DNA of 64,000 nucleotides from an uncultured Roseovarius sp. GTDB lineage: Bacteria > Pseudomonadota > Alphaproteobacteria > Rhodobacterales > Rhodobacteraceae. The notes below the pieces were generated by a model, which was not told where the DNA came from, made no database searches, and worked only from the letters and a program-made list of their open reading frames with translations. The translations under genes and the position numbers were made by a program. Below, in pieces: positions 51,900-60,911 of this stretch (positions are counted from its first letter, which is position 1; the number at the start of each line of letters is the position of its first letter). Location of the stretch: positions 29,444 to 93,443 of the forward strand of contig NZ_CAJXNN010000009.1 of assembly GCF_913057115.1 (NCBI RefSeq). Direction: 5' to 3'.

Positions 51900-54035
51900 T
51901 TACTCGTCGGCTTTCTCTTCTTTCTTGGCTTCCTCGCCGGTCTCTTGGTCAACGACCTTCATCGACAGGCGCACCTTGCCGCGATCGTCAAAGCCCAGAA
52001 GTTTGACCCAGACTTCCTGACCTTCCTTGAGCACATCCGAGGGGTGGTTCAGGCGGCGGTTCTCGATTTGGCTGACGTGGACGAGACCGTCGCGCTTGCC
52101 AAAGAAGTTCACGAAGGCACCGAAATCGACGATCTTGACGACCTTGCCTTTGTAAATCGCGCCTTCCTCGGGCTCGGCGACGATCGAGTGGATCATCTCA
52201 TAGGCCTTCTGGATCGACTCGTTGTTCGGGCTGGCGATCTTGATGACGCCATCGTCGTTGATGTCGACCTTGGCCCCCGAGGTTTCCACAATTTCGCGGA
52301 TCACCTTACCGCCGGAACCGATGACTTCGCGGATTTTGTCCTGCGGAACAGTCATGGTCTCAATCCGGGGGGCATGAACGCTGAAATCACCCGCTTCGGT
52401 CAGGGCGTTGGCCATTTCGCCAAGGATGTGAAGGCGGCCTTCTTTCGCTTGGGCGAGGGCCTTCTTCATGATCTCGGGCGTGATGCCTGCAACCTTGATG
52501 TCCATCTGCAAGGAGGTGATACCAGCTTCGGTACCGGCAACCTTGAAGTCCATGTCACCGAGATGGTCCTCGTCGCCAAGGATGTCGGTCAGAACGGCGT
52601 AATCGCCATCTTCTTCAAGGATCAGGCCCATGGCCACACCGGCCACGGCCGATTTGAGCGGAACGCCCGCGTCCATCATCGACAGCGACCCACCACAGAC
52701 AGACGCCATGGAGGAGGAGCCGTTCGACTCGGTGATTTCCGAGACCACGCGGATGGTGTAGGGGAAGTCGGTTGCGGCGGGCAGAACGGCCTGAAGGGCG
52801 CGCCATGCCAGTTTGCCGTGGCCAACTTCACGACGGCCCGGAGGGCCTACGCGCCCTGCTTCACCGACCGAGTAGGGTGGGAAGTTGTAGTGCAACAGGA
52901 AGTTCGAGCGGAAGTTCCCGTGCAGCGCGTCGATGATCTGTTCGTCATCGCCGGTGCCAAGGGTGGTGACCACAAGGCCTTGGGTCTCGCCACGGGTGAA
53001 GAGGGCCGAACCATGGGTCCGCGGCAGGATTCCGGTTTCGGACACGATCGGGCGGACCTCATCCAGCGAGCGACCGTCGATGCGCTTGCCGGATTTGACC
53101 ACGTCGCCGCGCAGAACGGCGGCTTCGAGTTTCTTGAGGGCCGAGCCGAGGTTCGGGTCTTCTTGCTGTTCCTCGGTCAGGCCTTCGAGCACGGCCTCCT
53201 TGGCGGCGCTGACGGCGGCCTGACGTTCCTGCTTGTCGAGGATGGCATAGGCGCTGCGCATCTTCTCTTCGCCAAGGCCTTTGACCACCTCGTAAAGCTC
53301 GGAGTAATCCGGCGGGGTGAAATCGAAGGGTTCCTTGGCGGATTCTTCGGCGAGGCTGATGATCAGGTCGATGACCGGCTGGATTTGCTCGTGCGCGAAG
53401 GTCACGGCGCCCAGCATCTCATCCTCGGTCAGCTCGTAGGCCTCGGACTCGACCATCATCACGGCGTCTTTGGTGCCGGCAACCACCAGATCAAGGCGTT
53501 GATCGGGGTTGTTGCGCAGGTCGTGCATGTCTTCGACATCGGGGTTGAGGATGTATTCGCCATCCTCATAGCCCACGCGGCAGCCGGCGATCGGACCCAT
53601 GAAGGGCGCGCCGGAAATGGTCAGCGCCGCCGAGGCCGCGATCATCGCGACCATGTCGGGATCATTGACCAGATCGTGGCTAAGTACCGTGCACATAACA
53701 AGAACTTCGTTCTTGAAGCCGGGCACGAAGAGCGGGCGGATCGGACGGTCGATCAGGCGCGCGGTGAGGGTTTCCTTCTCGGTGGGGCGAGCCTCACGTT
53801 TGAAGAAGCCGCCGGGCACTTTGCCCGCGGCATAGTATTTTTCCTGGTAGTGCACGGTTAGGGGGAAGAAATCCTGACCGGGCTTGGGTTCCTTGGCGAA
53901 GGTCACGTTGGCCATGACCGAGGTTTCCCCAAGGGTGGCGATGACCGAGCCATCCGCCTGACGGGCAACCTTGCCCGTTTCCAGAGTGAGGGTATCTTCC
54001 CCCCACTGCATCGATTTTTTCACTTCGTTGAACAT
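51900..54035 (-). CDS. pnp: Polyribonucleotide nucleotidyltransferase (PNPase)
   Basis: This 711-residue 3'-to-5' phosphorolytic exoribonuclease degrades mRNA, partly within the degradosome. Two RNase PH domains are visible, the first from [31 protein letters not shown] and the second from [31 protein letters not shown]. These are followed by a KH domain ([24 protein letters not shown]) and an S1 domain ([30 protein letters not shown]). The end is acidic and lysine-rich ([12 protein letters not shown]). It follows rpsO, the usual order. The 5' leader contains a long-range stem and a tandem ACCGAC array. Confidence 0.97.
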   Translation of the reverse strand: MFNEVKKSMQWGEDTLTLETGKVARQADGSVIATLGETSVMANVTFAKEPKPGQDFFPLTVHYQEKYYAAGKVPGGFFKREARPTEKETLTARLIDRPIRPLFVPGFKNEVLVMCTVLSHDLVNDPDMVAMIAASAALTISGAPFMGPIAGCRVGYEDGEYILNPDVEDMHDLRNNPDQRLDLVVAGTKDAVMMVESEAYELTEDEMLGAVTFAHEQIQPVIDLIISLAEESAKEPFDFTPPDYSELYEVVKGLGEEKMRSAYAILDKQERQAAVSAAKEAVLEGLTEEQQEDPNLGSALKKLEAAVLRGDVVKSGKRIDGRSLDEVRPIVSETGILPRTHGSALFTRGETQGLVVTTLGTGDDEQIIDALHGNFRSNFLLHYNFPPYSVGEAGRVGPPGRREVGHGKLAWRALQAVLPAATDFPYTIRVVSEITESNGSSSMASVCGGSLSMMDAGVPLKSAVAGVAMGLILEEDGDYAVLTDILGDEDHLGDMDFKVAGTEAGITSLQMDIKVAGITPEIMKKALAQAKEGRLHILGEMANALTEAGDFSVHAPRIETMTVPQDKIREVIGSGGKVIREIVETSGAKVDINDDGVIKIASPNNESIQKAYEMIHSIVAEPEEGAIYKGKVVKIVDFGAFVNFFGKRDGLVHVSQIENRRLNHPSDVLKEGQEVWVKLLGFDDRGKVRLSMKVVDQETGEEAKKEEKADE

Positions 54036-54180
54036 CGTCGTATCCTAGTTGGAAGCGCTCTTGGGCGTATCCCAAGTCTTCCGTTTCAATGGCGGCCCCA
54101 TTGCCGCCGACCCCTCGTTACCATGCCATGCGCCGGGGTCAGAGCGTCACGTCTCAGATGGGTGGGCATTACAGGAGTTT

Positions 54181-54256
54181 GGGCTGTTTTGAAAGGATAG
54201 ATCACGGCACCTGCCGCGAATCAGAGGTTAAGCCAAGAAAACAAGGCAAACAGCCC
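54181..54256 (-). promoter_or_regulatory. Predicted pnp 5' leader stem-loop
   Basis: GGGCTGTTT (54181-54189) and AAACAGCCC (54248-54256) form a 9-bp stem on the minus strand, with a nested CGGCA/TGCCG hairpin inside (around 54204-54216). It lies about 150-220 bases before the pnp start. Known pnp leaders form stems cut by RNase III during autoregulation; that role here is inferred. Confidence 0.45.
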
Positions 54257-54262
54257 CTCTGC

Positions 54263-54295
54263 ACCACGTCGGTATAATGTCGGTATTGCGTCGGT
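54263..54295 (-). repeat. Three tandem 11-bp repeats with ACCGAC cores, upstream of pnp
   Basis: Read on the minus strand, ACCGACGCAAT, ACCGACATTAT and ACCGACGTGGT lie end to end (cores at 54290-54295, 54279-54284 and 54268-54273). The spacing is exactly 11 bp and the orientation matches the array at 36759-36791 upstream of smpB. Confidence 0.85.
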
Positions 54296-54341
54296 ATCGG
54301 CCTCCGCGGCCCTGCGGATTAACAGGGCGTGCGGTGGCAAG

Positions 54342-54380
54342 TCGTACGTTTTGTACAGCTGTTTCGTACAAAACGTACGA
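54342..54380. repeat. CGTACG-containing inverted repeat downstream of rpsO
   Basis: TCGTACGTTTTGTAC (54342-54356) and GTACAAAACGTACGA (54366-54380) are exact reverse complements around a 9-base spacer. The right arm shares the 16-mer CGTACAAAACGTACGA with the array after moaE (26478-26493). It sits immediately past the rpsO terminator. Confidence 0.85.
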
Positions 54381-54386
54381 AACGCA

Positions 54387-54414
54387 AAACGCCCGCTCGG
54401 GGAGCGAGCGGGCG
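54387..54414 (-). terminator. Rho-independent terminator of rpsO
   Basis: CGCCCGCTCG and CGAGCGGGCG (54390-54399 and 54405-54414) form a 10-bp stem. On the minus strand TTTTGCGTTT follows. It lies 28 bases after the rpsO stop. Confidence 0.9.
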
Positions 54415-54442
54415 CTGCGTTGATCCGATGGATCGAAACCTG

Positions 54443-54712
54443 TTAGCGGCGAATGCCGAGGCGTTTGATGAGGTCTTTGTAACGGGCCTCGTCCTTGCCT
54501 CTGAGGTAGTCCAGCAGCTTCCGGCGCTGTGCGACCATTTTGAGAAGACCACGGCGACCGTGGTTGTCTTTCTTGTGGGTCTTGAAGTGCTCGGTCAGCG
54601 TGGAGATACGCGAGGTGAGAATGGCAACCTGAACTTCGGGCGAACCGGTGTCGCCGTCCTTGGTTGCGTATTCCTTCATCAGGCGCGATTTTTCTTCGAC
54701 TGTGATCGACAT
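54443..54712 (-). CDS. rpsO: 30S ribosomal protein S15
   Basis: This 89-residue ribosomal protein binds 16S rRNA helices 20-22 and helps assemble the 30S platform. The sequence [33 protein letters not shown] and [27 protein letters not shown] is typical, seen here as [15 protein letters not shown] and [18 protein letters not shown] 54712 is preceded by AAGGAG; an in-frame ATG at 54748 is not used by the family. It is followed by its own terminator and then pnp. Confidence 0.98.
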   Translation of the reverse strand: MSITVEEKSRLMKEYATKDGDTGSPEVQVAILTSRISTLTEHFKTHKKDNHGRRGLLKMVAQRRKLLDYLRGKDEARYKDLIKRLGIRR

Positions 54713-55236
54713 CGGGGTCTCCTTTGAGATTAAGGGTTGAGGGCGCAAGCCGGGATGTCGTCCAGCAGGGTCCTATGGAGATGTCGCGAGGGAATTTCCC
54801 AAGCGATGGGGGCGTATAGGAGATTTGCGGGAAAAAGAAAAGAGGGAATGAGCGTGAGGGTTTAGAACCATCGGGCGCGGGACAAAGGGCCGAGCTTCAG
54901 GGGCGTCGGATAAATGGGCGCATAGGTGACAAACCACTTTGCATTTTCCGGGGTTTGTTCACTGGAGCGCTTCGCAATGCCGGGCCTTGAAGGGACGATT
55001 TTTGGCTGCGTAGGTCTGGCGCAGGCTTCTGTCCGATGCGCAGACGAAGCCGGCGTTGGCAGGGAACACCTCTATACGCGGACCCTAGGTGCTTTTGATC
55101 GAAGCACTTTCAGTATCCGCGAGTTCGGGCACAACTGACAAAGGCCGCCCTCAGCGGATGGATTAAGGTACTTTCATGCGTGTACTACCCAGAGCATGTC
55201 GCGAAATGCTGCGCTGCAGGCTTTTCGCGAAACGCG
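54713..55236. other. Intergenic region upstream of rpsO
   Basis: This gap of about 520 bases has no convincing gene. The rpsO promoter must lie close to 54760-54800. An open frame on the plus strand (54926-55138) has no signal, domain or ribosome-binding site I can support. truB, often upstream of rpsO, is absent here. Confidence 0.5.
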
Positions 55237-55614
55237 TTATTTCGGCATCATGAAGAACTCTTCTCGGGCAATCTTGCCATCCTCGACGGTGTAGACCGCG
55301 ATTTCGCTCAGGGTCATCTGCCGCCCGGTTTCTTTCTGCGTCACCTCGGCCCTGAAGCGCACCGCGAAACGGTTGGGCGGATGAACATAAGGACCGTCCG
55401 CGTCCAGCTCGTGAATTTCATGGGTTGCCGCCCAATCCTCGCGTTTTGCCTCGATCGCGCCCTTTCCCTTGGCGATTCGCACATCGCGCCCGGGTGGAAT
55501 GACGGCCTCTACCGATTGTGCGTTAACGGCATAAATCCTGTTGACATGGCCTATGCCGCGACGCTCCCGCATCGCCTGAACAAATTCTCTTCCCAGTTTC
55601 ACGAGGTCTTCCAT
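55237..55614 (-). CDS. Nuclear transport factor 2 (SnoaL-like) family protein
   Basis: This 125-residue protein has a cone-shaped NTF2 fold signature: MEDLVKLGREFVQAMRERRG at the N-terminus, AKGKGAIEAKREDWAATHEIHE and the closing strands VRFRAEVTQKETGRQMTLSEIAVYTVEDGKIAREEFFMMP (seen as EIAVYTVEDGKIAREEFF). The pattern of changing residues to keep hydrophobic strands fits SnoaL-like proteins of unknown substrate. It lies 79 bases downstream of the universal stress protein gene on the same strand, so it is probably in the same unit. Confidence 0.82.
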   Translation of the reverse strand: MEDLVKLGREFVQAMRERRGIGHVNRIYAVNAQSVEAVIPPGRDVRIAKGKGAIEAKREDWAATHEIHELDADGPYVHPPNRFAVRFRAEVTQKETGRQMTLSEIAVYTVEDGKIAREEFFMMPK

Positions 55615-55693
55615 AAGAACTCTCCTTACAATCCATCAAGCCGCAGCAGGGGTCACGGCGCGCTATCCGGCCAAACTCAACATGGCGCGCCGA

Positions 55694-56221
55694 TCACCGC
55701 ACAGTCACGACTGTGCATTCAGCCTGTTGATTGACTTTCTGAGACACACTTCCCTGCAAAAACCGTTGCAGACGCCCCAAGCCTCGATGGCCGATGACAA
55801 TCGTATCTGCTCCGGCCTCTTTGGCCATTCTCAGAATGCCTTCGTCGTAGTCTCCATTCACCACACGGGTTGACACGTCCTTTGCGCCCGCATCGCGCGC
55901 CTTGCTTGCAGCGCGGTTCACGATTTCGTCGCCGATCACGGCGATCATGCGCTCCCGCTCCGCGCCAGAAAGTCTGCCGGTGAATATGGCGTCCATGTTC
56001 GACGGGATGTCGGCGATATCCGGGCGGGCCTTGGCAGAGACATGGCGCACCATGTGCTCGGCTTCCGCCATACGACTCAACTCCTCCGTCCGGGCGCCAT
56101 GTTGCAGCACGTGGCCCACGGTCAGCGGAATGCCGAGCCGAGAGGCAAGACCCGCCGCCAAGTCAATGGCGCGATCAGCCGTGTCAGACCCATCCGTTGC
56201 GACCAAGATATTTGAAATCAT
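55694..56221 (-). CDS. Universal stress protein
   Basis: This 175-residue protein of the UspA family starts MISNILVATDGSDTADRAIDLA. The ATP-binding C-terminal motif G-x2-G-x9-G-[ST] is present in GHRGLGRLQRFLQGSVSQKV. Roles range from starvation to oxygen and redox stress survival. An FNR/FnrL-type box lies 57 bases before the ATG, which suggests anaerobic or low-oxygen induction. It is followed by the NTF2-like gene. Confidence 0.93.
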   Translation of the reverse strand: MISNILVATDGSDTADRAIDLAAGLASRLGIPLTVGHVLQHGARTEELSRMAEAEHMVRHVSAKARPDIADIPSNMDAIFTGRLSGAERERMIAVIGDEIVNRAASKARDAGAKDVSTRVVNGDYDEGILRMAKEAGADTIVIGHRGLGRLQRFLQGSVSQKVNQQAECTVVTVR

Positions 56222-56277
56222 ATCGTCACCCCCCTTCAGATCCGCATTGATGGTGAAGGAATTAACGGTTGGATGCG

Positions 56278-56291
56278 TTGATGTAGGTCAA
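56278..56291. promoter_or_regulatory. FnrL-type box upstream of the universal stress protein
   Basis: TTGATGTAGGTCAA fits TTGAT-N4-[AG]TCAA. It is centred about 63 bases before the ATG. The position would place a class II start near 56243. Confidence 0.65.
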
Positions 56292-56492
56292 ACGAACACG
56301 ACAGCGGGCTTGGCGATGTGTTTCGCGACCGTCAGGCATTTTCTGCAAGTTTCAAACGGCTGTGCAAGTAGGCCGCCGGTAGAAGCGCCTTTCGGTTAAA
56401 GGGCGGTCATGGAGCTTGCTTGGATTGGACATGAGCCAACCTTCACTACCATCGCCTTTATCGCGCCGCGGCAATGCACGGAGACCGCGCCC
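56292..56492. other. Intergenic region between the Usp promoter and the RTX gene 3' end
   Basis: This stretch of about 200 bases has no supported gene or RNA. A short region of weak coding potential (56409-56490) shows no domain. Confidence 0.4.
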
Positions 56493-57446
56493 TCAGAGTG
56501 TGCTTTGCGGGATCATGGTGATATGCGCAAGCGTCAGGTCCGGCGCATTGTCGAGGGAGGCAACGGCGGTGCCATTCAGAAGGACGGATTGGCGGCCCAC
56601 TTGGTCAGGGTCCTCTTCGATGGTCACTTCGGGGTCCGGGTCGGCCAGATCGTCGTAGATCACGGCGAGGCTGTCTTCCTCGGTTGAAAAATCGGTGATC
56701 AGCGGTTCGTGGTCATTGGCCAAACGCGCATTGAGCGTGACCGTGTCGGCCCCGTTTCCGGTTGTGACGATATCGCCTGACCCGGGGGTTATGTCATCAT
56801 CGCCCAAGCCGCCGTTAAGGTAATCGGTTTCATCATCGTCCGCGCCGTTCAGTGTATCGTCACCCAGCCCACCGAACAGCGTATCCTGGCCTGCGCCGCC
56901 CTCAAGGCTGTCGTCGTCCAGCGCGCCGAGCAGCGCATCATTCCCGGTGCCACCGTCTAGCGTGTCATTGCCGTTGCCGCCGACGAGGCTGTCATCGCCG
57001 GTGCCGCCGGCAAGTGCGTCATCGTCATTGCCGCCGTATAGCGTGTCGGAATCGGCCCCGCCGGAGAGGTGATCATTTCCATCGCCACCGTGCAGCGTAT
57101 CCTCGCCCTCCGAGCCGTCGATGGTATCGTGTCCAACTTCGCCGTGCAGATCATCGCGACCTGCCAAGCCGGTGATACTGTCATCGCCTTCGTACCCATT
57201 GATCTGGTCGGAGTTTGGTGTGCCGTTCAGAGTGTTTCCTTCGGCATCGCCCGCGCTGATGGTACCGGTGCCGGGTTCGACGAGTGTCCCGATATCCATG
57301 ACCGAGTCTTCGCCGGTTTCCGAACCCTCCCCCGGCTGAGGCGCGGCGCTGGCGCCTTCGTTATCGGGGTCTGTGACCAAGGAGTCGAACCCATAAAAGG
57401 CCGTCGCGCCGACGGCCAGCATACCCATTAAACCAACTAGCAGCAT
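56493..57446 (-). CDS. RTX (hemolysin-type Ca-binding) repeat protein with an N-terminal membrane segment
   Basis: This 317-residue acidic protein has a hydrophobic N-terminus (MLLVGLMGMLAVGATAFYGF). A long series of nonapeptide repeats of the GGxGxDxLx type follows at about residues 80-225, for example GGDGNDHLSGGADSDTLYGG and GGTGNDALLGALDDDSLEGG. These wind into a Ca2+-binding parallel beta-roll. A C-terminal part of about 90 residues is hydrophobic/acidic. RTX proteins usually leave by type I secretion with a C-terminal signal; no TolC/HlyBD-like genes are in the window. The N-terminal helix suggests a membrane-anchored form. Confidence 0.88.
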   Translation of the reverse strand: MLLVGLMGMLAVGATAFYGFDSLVTDPDNEGASAAPQPGEGSETGEDSVMDIGTLVEPGTGTISAGDAEGNTLNGTPNSDQINGYEGDDSITGLAGRDDLHGEVGHDTIDGSEGEDTLHGGDGNDHLSGGADSDTLYGGNDDDALAGGTGDDSLVGGNGNDTLDGGTGNDALLGALDDDSLEGGAGQDTLFGGLGDDTLNGADDDETDYLNGGLGDDDITPGSGDIVTTGNGADTVTLNARLANDHEPLITDFSTEEDSLAVIYDDLADPDPEVTIEEDPDQVGRQSVLLNGTAVASLDNAPDLTLAHITMIPQSTL

Positions 57447-57548
57447 TTCTGCACCTGCTCACAACACCCCTTGTATAACGGCCACAAAGAGCCGGAGTGG
57501 TCAATATTATCTGGGCAAGATGGTTAATATATGCTCAACCGTCGAGTT

Positions 57549-58976
57549 TTATCCGATGTGTAATGTCTTGACCTCTTGGTAGTCTTCCAGCCCCAGAGGC
57601 CCGCCTTCGCGGCCATTGCCCGATTGCTTGTAGCCGCCGAAGGGGGAGCCATAGTTGACGGCCCCGCCATTGATATGCACCGCCCCTGCGCGCAGGCGGG
57701 CGGCGACGCGTTCGGCGCGCTCAGGATCGCCGGTTTGCAGGTAGGCGGCGAGGCCGTAGGGGGTGTCGTTGGCGATTTGGATGGCCTGTGCCTCATCCTC
57801 GAAGGGGATGATGACGAGGACCGGGCCGAAGATTTCCTGATGTGCGATGGTCATGTCGTTGGAGACATCGGCAAAGATGGTGGGGCGCAGGTACCAGCCC
57901 TTTTGGACGTCTGCGGGGCGGTCGGGGCCACCGGTGAGCAGGCGCGCGCCTTCGTCGATGCCCTTTTGGATGAGGGTGCGGACGCGGGTGAATTGGATTT
58001 CATCGTAAAGCGGGCCGATATGGTCGCCCTCTTGCGCCGGGTCGCCGAGGGCGATGTTTTCGGCGGTCTGCTTGGCGATATCGAGCGCGCGGTCATAGCA
58101 GGCGCGTTCCACCAAAAGGCGGGTGGGCGCGTCGCAGCTTTGGCCGGTGTTATACATACACTCCAGCACGCTGTCGCGCACTTGAGTGTCGAGATCGCAA
58201 TCGGCGAACACAAGGTTGGGGGATTTGCCGCCCAGTTCCAGTGTCACGCGTTTGACGGTTTCCACCGCGTCGCGGGTGACGGCTTGGCCCGCGCGGGTGG
58301 AGCCAGTGAAGGACATCATTTGGATATCGGGGTGGCGCGAGAGGGCGGCACCGACGGTGGGGCCATCGCCATGGACAAGGTTGAAGACCCCCGGCGGGGT
58401 GCCGGCGTCGTGGATCATCTGGGCGTATAGGTTGGCCGAGAGCGGCGTGAATTCCGAGGGTTTGAGGACGCAGGTACAGCCGGTGGCAAGCGCCGGCAGC
58501 ACCTTCAGCGCGATTTGATTGATCGGCCAGTTCCACGGGGTAATGAGGCCGCAAACGCCGATGGGTTCGCGCAGCAGAATGTCACCGTTGGAGAGCGTTT
58601 CGCGCAGGGTTTGCGATTTCAGCGCTTCAAGGAAGCCTTCGAGGTGGCCCACGGCGGCGTCGGCCTGTGCCTCGCGCGACATGGTGATGGGGGCGCCCAT
58701 TTCGGTGCTGATGGCTTGGGCCAGATCCTCAAGCCTGTCGCGGCTGATTTGCAGCAGGGTTTCAAGCAGGGCGATACGGTCGTCGCGGGAGGTTTGGGAA
58801 TAGGTTTCAAAGGCTTGCGTCGCGGCCTGCACGGCGCGGTCCACATCGCGGGCGTCACCCATGGCGAGCGTGCCGATCTGCGCCGCACTCGCCGGGTTGG
58901 TGACCGGCATGGTGGCATCGGACAGGGGCGTGACCCACTGCCCGCCAACGTAGTGTTTCCCAAGCATTTCGAGCAT
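57549..58976 (-). CDS. Aldehyde dehydrogenase family protein
   Basis: This 475-residue NAD(P)+-dependent enzyme has the catalytic Glu in LELGGKSPNLVF, the catalytic Cys in NTGQSCDAPTRLLV and the structural PWNWP and SFTGSTRAGQAV motifs of the ALDH superfamily. The substrate class cannot be fixed, though the HIBADH-like partner suggests oxidation of a semialdehyde. It is 17 bases downstream of the hydroxyacid dehydrogenase gene and probably co-transcribed with it. Confidence 0.94.
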   Translation of the reverse strand: MLEMLGKHYVGGQWVTPLSDATMPVTNPASAAQIGTLAMGDARDVDRAVQAATQAFETYSQTSRDDRIALLETLLQISRDRLEDLAQAISTEMGAPITMSREAQADAAVGHLEGFLEALKSQTLRETLSNGDILLREPIGVCGLITPWNWPINQIALKVLPALATGCTCVLKPSEFTPLSANLYAQMIHDAGTPPGVFNLVHGDGPTVGAALSRHPDIQMMSFTGSTRAGQAVTRDAVETVKRVTLELGGKSPNLVFADCDLDTQVRDSVLECMYNTGQSCDAPTRLLVERACYDRALDIAKQTAENIALGDPAQEGDHIGPLYDEIQFTRVRTLIQKGIDEGARLLTGGPDRPADVQKGWYLRPTIFADVSNDMTIAHQEIFGPVLVIIPFEDEAQAIQIANDTPYGLAAYLQTGDPERAERVAARLRAGAVHINGGAVNYGSPFGGYKQSGNGREGGPLGLEDYQEVKTLHIG

Positions 58977-58993
58977 CCCTGCCCCCTTTCCGA

Positions 58994-59947
58994 TCAGCTT
59001 TGGCCGCGTGTCGGGACAACCTCGTATCCCGGTTCTTCGGGTTCTTCGTCGGTCATTTCCGCCGGGAAGCCGGGGGCGCGGATATCGAGGCCCGTGGCAT
59101 CCTCAAGCCGGCGGATGATGTTTGGCGATAATTCGCGCTCGCCATAGCGCGCGATGCCGTCGTCCAAGATTTGCATCAACAGGGGGTTCATCTCAAGCGG
59201 GATACCGGCGCGGTCGGCGACAGCTTGAAAAAGACCGATGTCTTTCTTCACAAGGTCCATGGTGAAAGAGATATCGCGCGAGCCGTTGAGGATCACCTGA
59301 CTTTCGGTTTCATGCACGAAGGAGGTGCCGGAGCTGATCTTGATCGCCTCGTAGGCGGTGGCAAGGTCCATGCCCGCGCCCTTTGCCGTGACAAGCGCCT
59401 CGCAGCAGCTAATCAGGTTGGCGGTGGCAAGGTAGTTGGTGATGACCTTGAGAATCGAGGCGCTGCCGATCTCGCCGGTGTGCAGCACCCGGCGGCCCAT
59501 CTTGGTGAGCAGCGGCAGGATGGTCTCAAACGTGGCCCGGTCACAGCCCGCGAAGATGGCGATATTGCCGGTATCGGCCCGGTGACAGCCGCCCGAGACC
59601 GGGCAATCGACCGCCGCGCCGCCCGCGTCGATGACCGCTTGGCCAAGGCGTTTGATCTCGGCCTCGTCGGTGGTGGACATTTCCATCCAGATCTTGCCGG
59701 GGCCGACATAGGGCAGCATTTGCTGCATCACCGCATCGGATGCGGCGGGTGACGGCAGGCAGGTGATGACAACGTCGCAATCCTGCATCAACTGTGCCGG
59801 GCTTTCACCGGCCTGCGCGCCCCGGCCGGTGAGCACCGCCATGAGATCGGCATTGAGGTCATAGACCGTCAGGTTCACCCCGTTGCGCAGCAGGCTTCCC
59901 GAGAGTTTGCTGCCGACGTTTCCCAATCCGATGAATCCAACTTTCAT
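58994..59947 (-). CDS. NAD(P)-dependent oxidoreductase, 3-hydroxyisobutyrate dehydrogenase family
   Basis: This 317-residue beta-hydroxyacid dehydrogenase has the Rossmann motif VGFIGLGNVGSKLSGSLLRNG, the substrate motif CPVSGGCHRADTG and the catalytic Lys in SASILKVITNYLATANLI. A 25-residue acidic C-terminal tail (EMTDEEPEEPGYEVVPTRGQ) is unusual. Substrate candidates include 3-hydroxyisobutyrate, tartronate or sulfolactaldehyde; sequence alone does not decide. It pairs with the aldehyde dehydrogenase, and a LysR regulator is divergent. Confidence 0.92.
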   Translation of the reverse strand: MKVGFIGLGNVGSKLSGSLLRNGVNLTVYDLNADLMAVLTGRGAQAGESPAQLMQDCDVVITCLPSPAASDAVMQQMLPYVGPGKIWMEMSTTDEAEIKRLGQAVIDAGGAAVDCPVSGGCHRADTGNIAIFAGCDRATFETILPLLTKMGRRVLHTGEIGSASILKVITNYLATANLISCCEALVTAKGAGMDLATAYEAIKISSGTSFVHETESQVILNGSRDISFTMDLVKKDIGLFQAVADRAGIPLEMNPLLMQILDDGIARYGERELSPNIIRRLEDATGLDIRAPGFPAEMTDEEPEEPGYEVVPTRGQS

Positions 59948-59979
59948 AATCCTGACCCTTCATTGTCATCCTGTCGAGG

Positions 59980-59993
59980 TCCAGTTTTCTGGA
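59980..59993. promoter_or_regulatory. Inverted repeat in the divergent LysR promoter
   Basis: TCCAGTTTTCTGGA, a 5-4-5 palindrome. It lies 58 bases before the LysR start and 33 bases before the dehydrogenase start on the other side, a typical site for a LysR operator. Confidence 0.5.
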
Positions 59994-60050
59994 TTGTCAG
60001 GCAAAAGAAAAACGATTTAAATTGACCAAAAGGCCATAAATAATTTATCC

Positions 60051-60911
60051 ATGAGCACCTCCCTTCCCAACCTGACGTGGCTGCGCACTTTTGAGGCCGC
60101 CGCACGCCTGCGCAACTTCACCGCTGCGGGGGAGGAGTTGGGCCTGACACAAGCCGCCGTCAGCCAGCATATCAAATCGCTTGAGGCGAAACTGGGCTGT
60201 GCGCTGTTCCTGCGTCAGCCTCGGAACCTGCAACTAAGCGAGATGGGCAAGGCCTATCTGCCGCATGTGCGGCGGGCCTTGGATGATCTGAGCCTGTCGA
60301 CGCTGGGCTTGTTTGGGCCTGAAATGGTGCGCGCGGTGACATTGCGGGTGCCGGTTTCGACCGCTGTTTTGTGGCTGGCCCCAAAGCTGTCGGCGTTTCA
60401 GGCGATGCACCCGGGGATCGAATTGCGGTTGGTCTCGACCATCTGGGCGGATTCGCTGGAAGATCAGGACGTGGATATCGACATCCGCAGCGGGCACGGC
60501 GATTGGCCGGGGCTGCGGGCCGAGAAAATCTCGAACGAGGCGATTGTACCGGTTTGTCCGGCAGGGGAGGATACGCCGATTTCGGCGCAGACCCCGCTGC
60601 ATATCTTGGGGCAAGAGGATAACTGGGCCCGCTATGGCGAGGCGCAGGGTGTGGCGGTGCCGGATCGCTTTGGCATCAGCGTGGACACAAGCGCCGCCGC
60701 CTTGGAGATGATCGCGGCGGGCCAAGGGGTGGCGGTGGTTCTGGCGCGCTATGCGAGGGCGGCTTTGGAGGCCGGGCGGCCTGTGCGCTGTGCCGGGCCG
60801 GAGGTGCCGGTGCGCTTGGCGCATTACCTTGTGGAACGCGATGGCCGCGCCCCACCCCGCGCCGAGGTGGCCACGGTGCGCGATTGGGTGAAGGCGGTGT
60901 TTGCGGGATGA
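60051..60911 (+). CDS. LysR family transcriptional regulator
   Basis: This 286-residue LysR-type regulator has an N-terminal winged HTH (LPNLTWLRTFEAAARLRNFTAAGEELGLTQAAVSQHIKSLEAKLG) and a C-terminal substrate-binding domain resembling GcvA. It is divergent from the aldehyde/hydroxyacid dehydrogenase pair by 103 bases and is the likely regulator of that pair. Confidence 0.94.
   Translation: MSTSLPNLTWLRTFEAAARLRNFTAAGEELGLTQAAVSQHIKSLEAKLGCALFLRQPRNLQLSEMGKAYLPHVRRALDDLSLSTLGLFGPEMVRAVTLRVPVSTAVLWLAPKLSAFQAMHPGIELRLVSTIWADSLEDQDVDIDIRSGHGDWPGLRAEKISNEAIVPVCPAGEDTPISAQTPLHILGQEDNWARYGEAQGVAVPDRFGISVDTSAAALEMIAAGQGVAVVLARYARAALEAGRPVRCAGPEVPVRLAHYLVERDGRAPPRAEVATVRDWVKAVFAG

Larger units (their letters stand above)
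54036..54442. other. pnp leader region between rpsO and pnp
   Basis: This gap holds, in minus-strand order: the rpsO terminator (54387-54414), a CGTACG-type inverted repeat (54342-54380), a triple ACCGAC 11-mer array (54263-54295), and a predicted leader stem (54181-54256). No protein gene is supported. It probably contains an independent pnp promoter and its regulatory signals. Confidence 0.6.

Noticed and set aside
51945..53861. A 638-codon open frame opposite pnp
   Set aside because: Antisense shadow of pnp; no ribosome-binding site and low-complexity composition.
54926..55138. A 70-residue plus-strand frame upstream of rpsO
   Set aside because: No signal, domain or ribosome-binding site.
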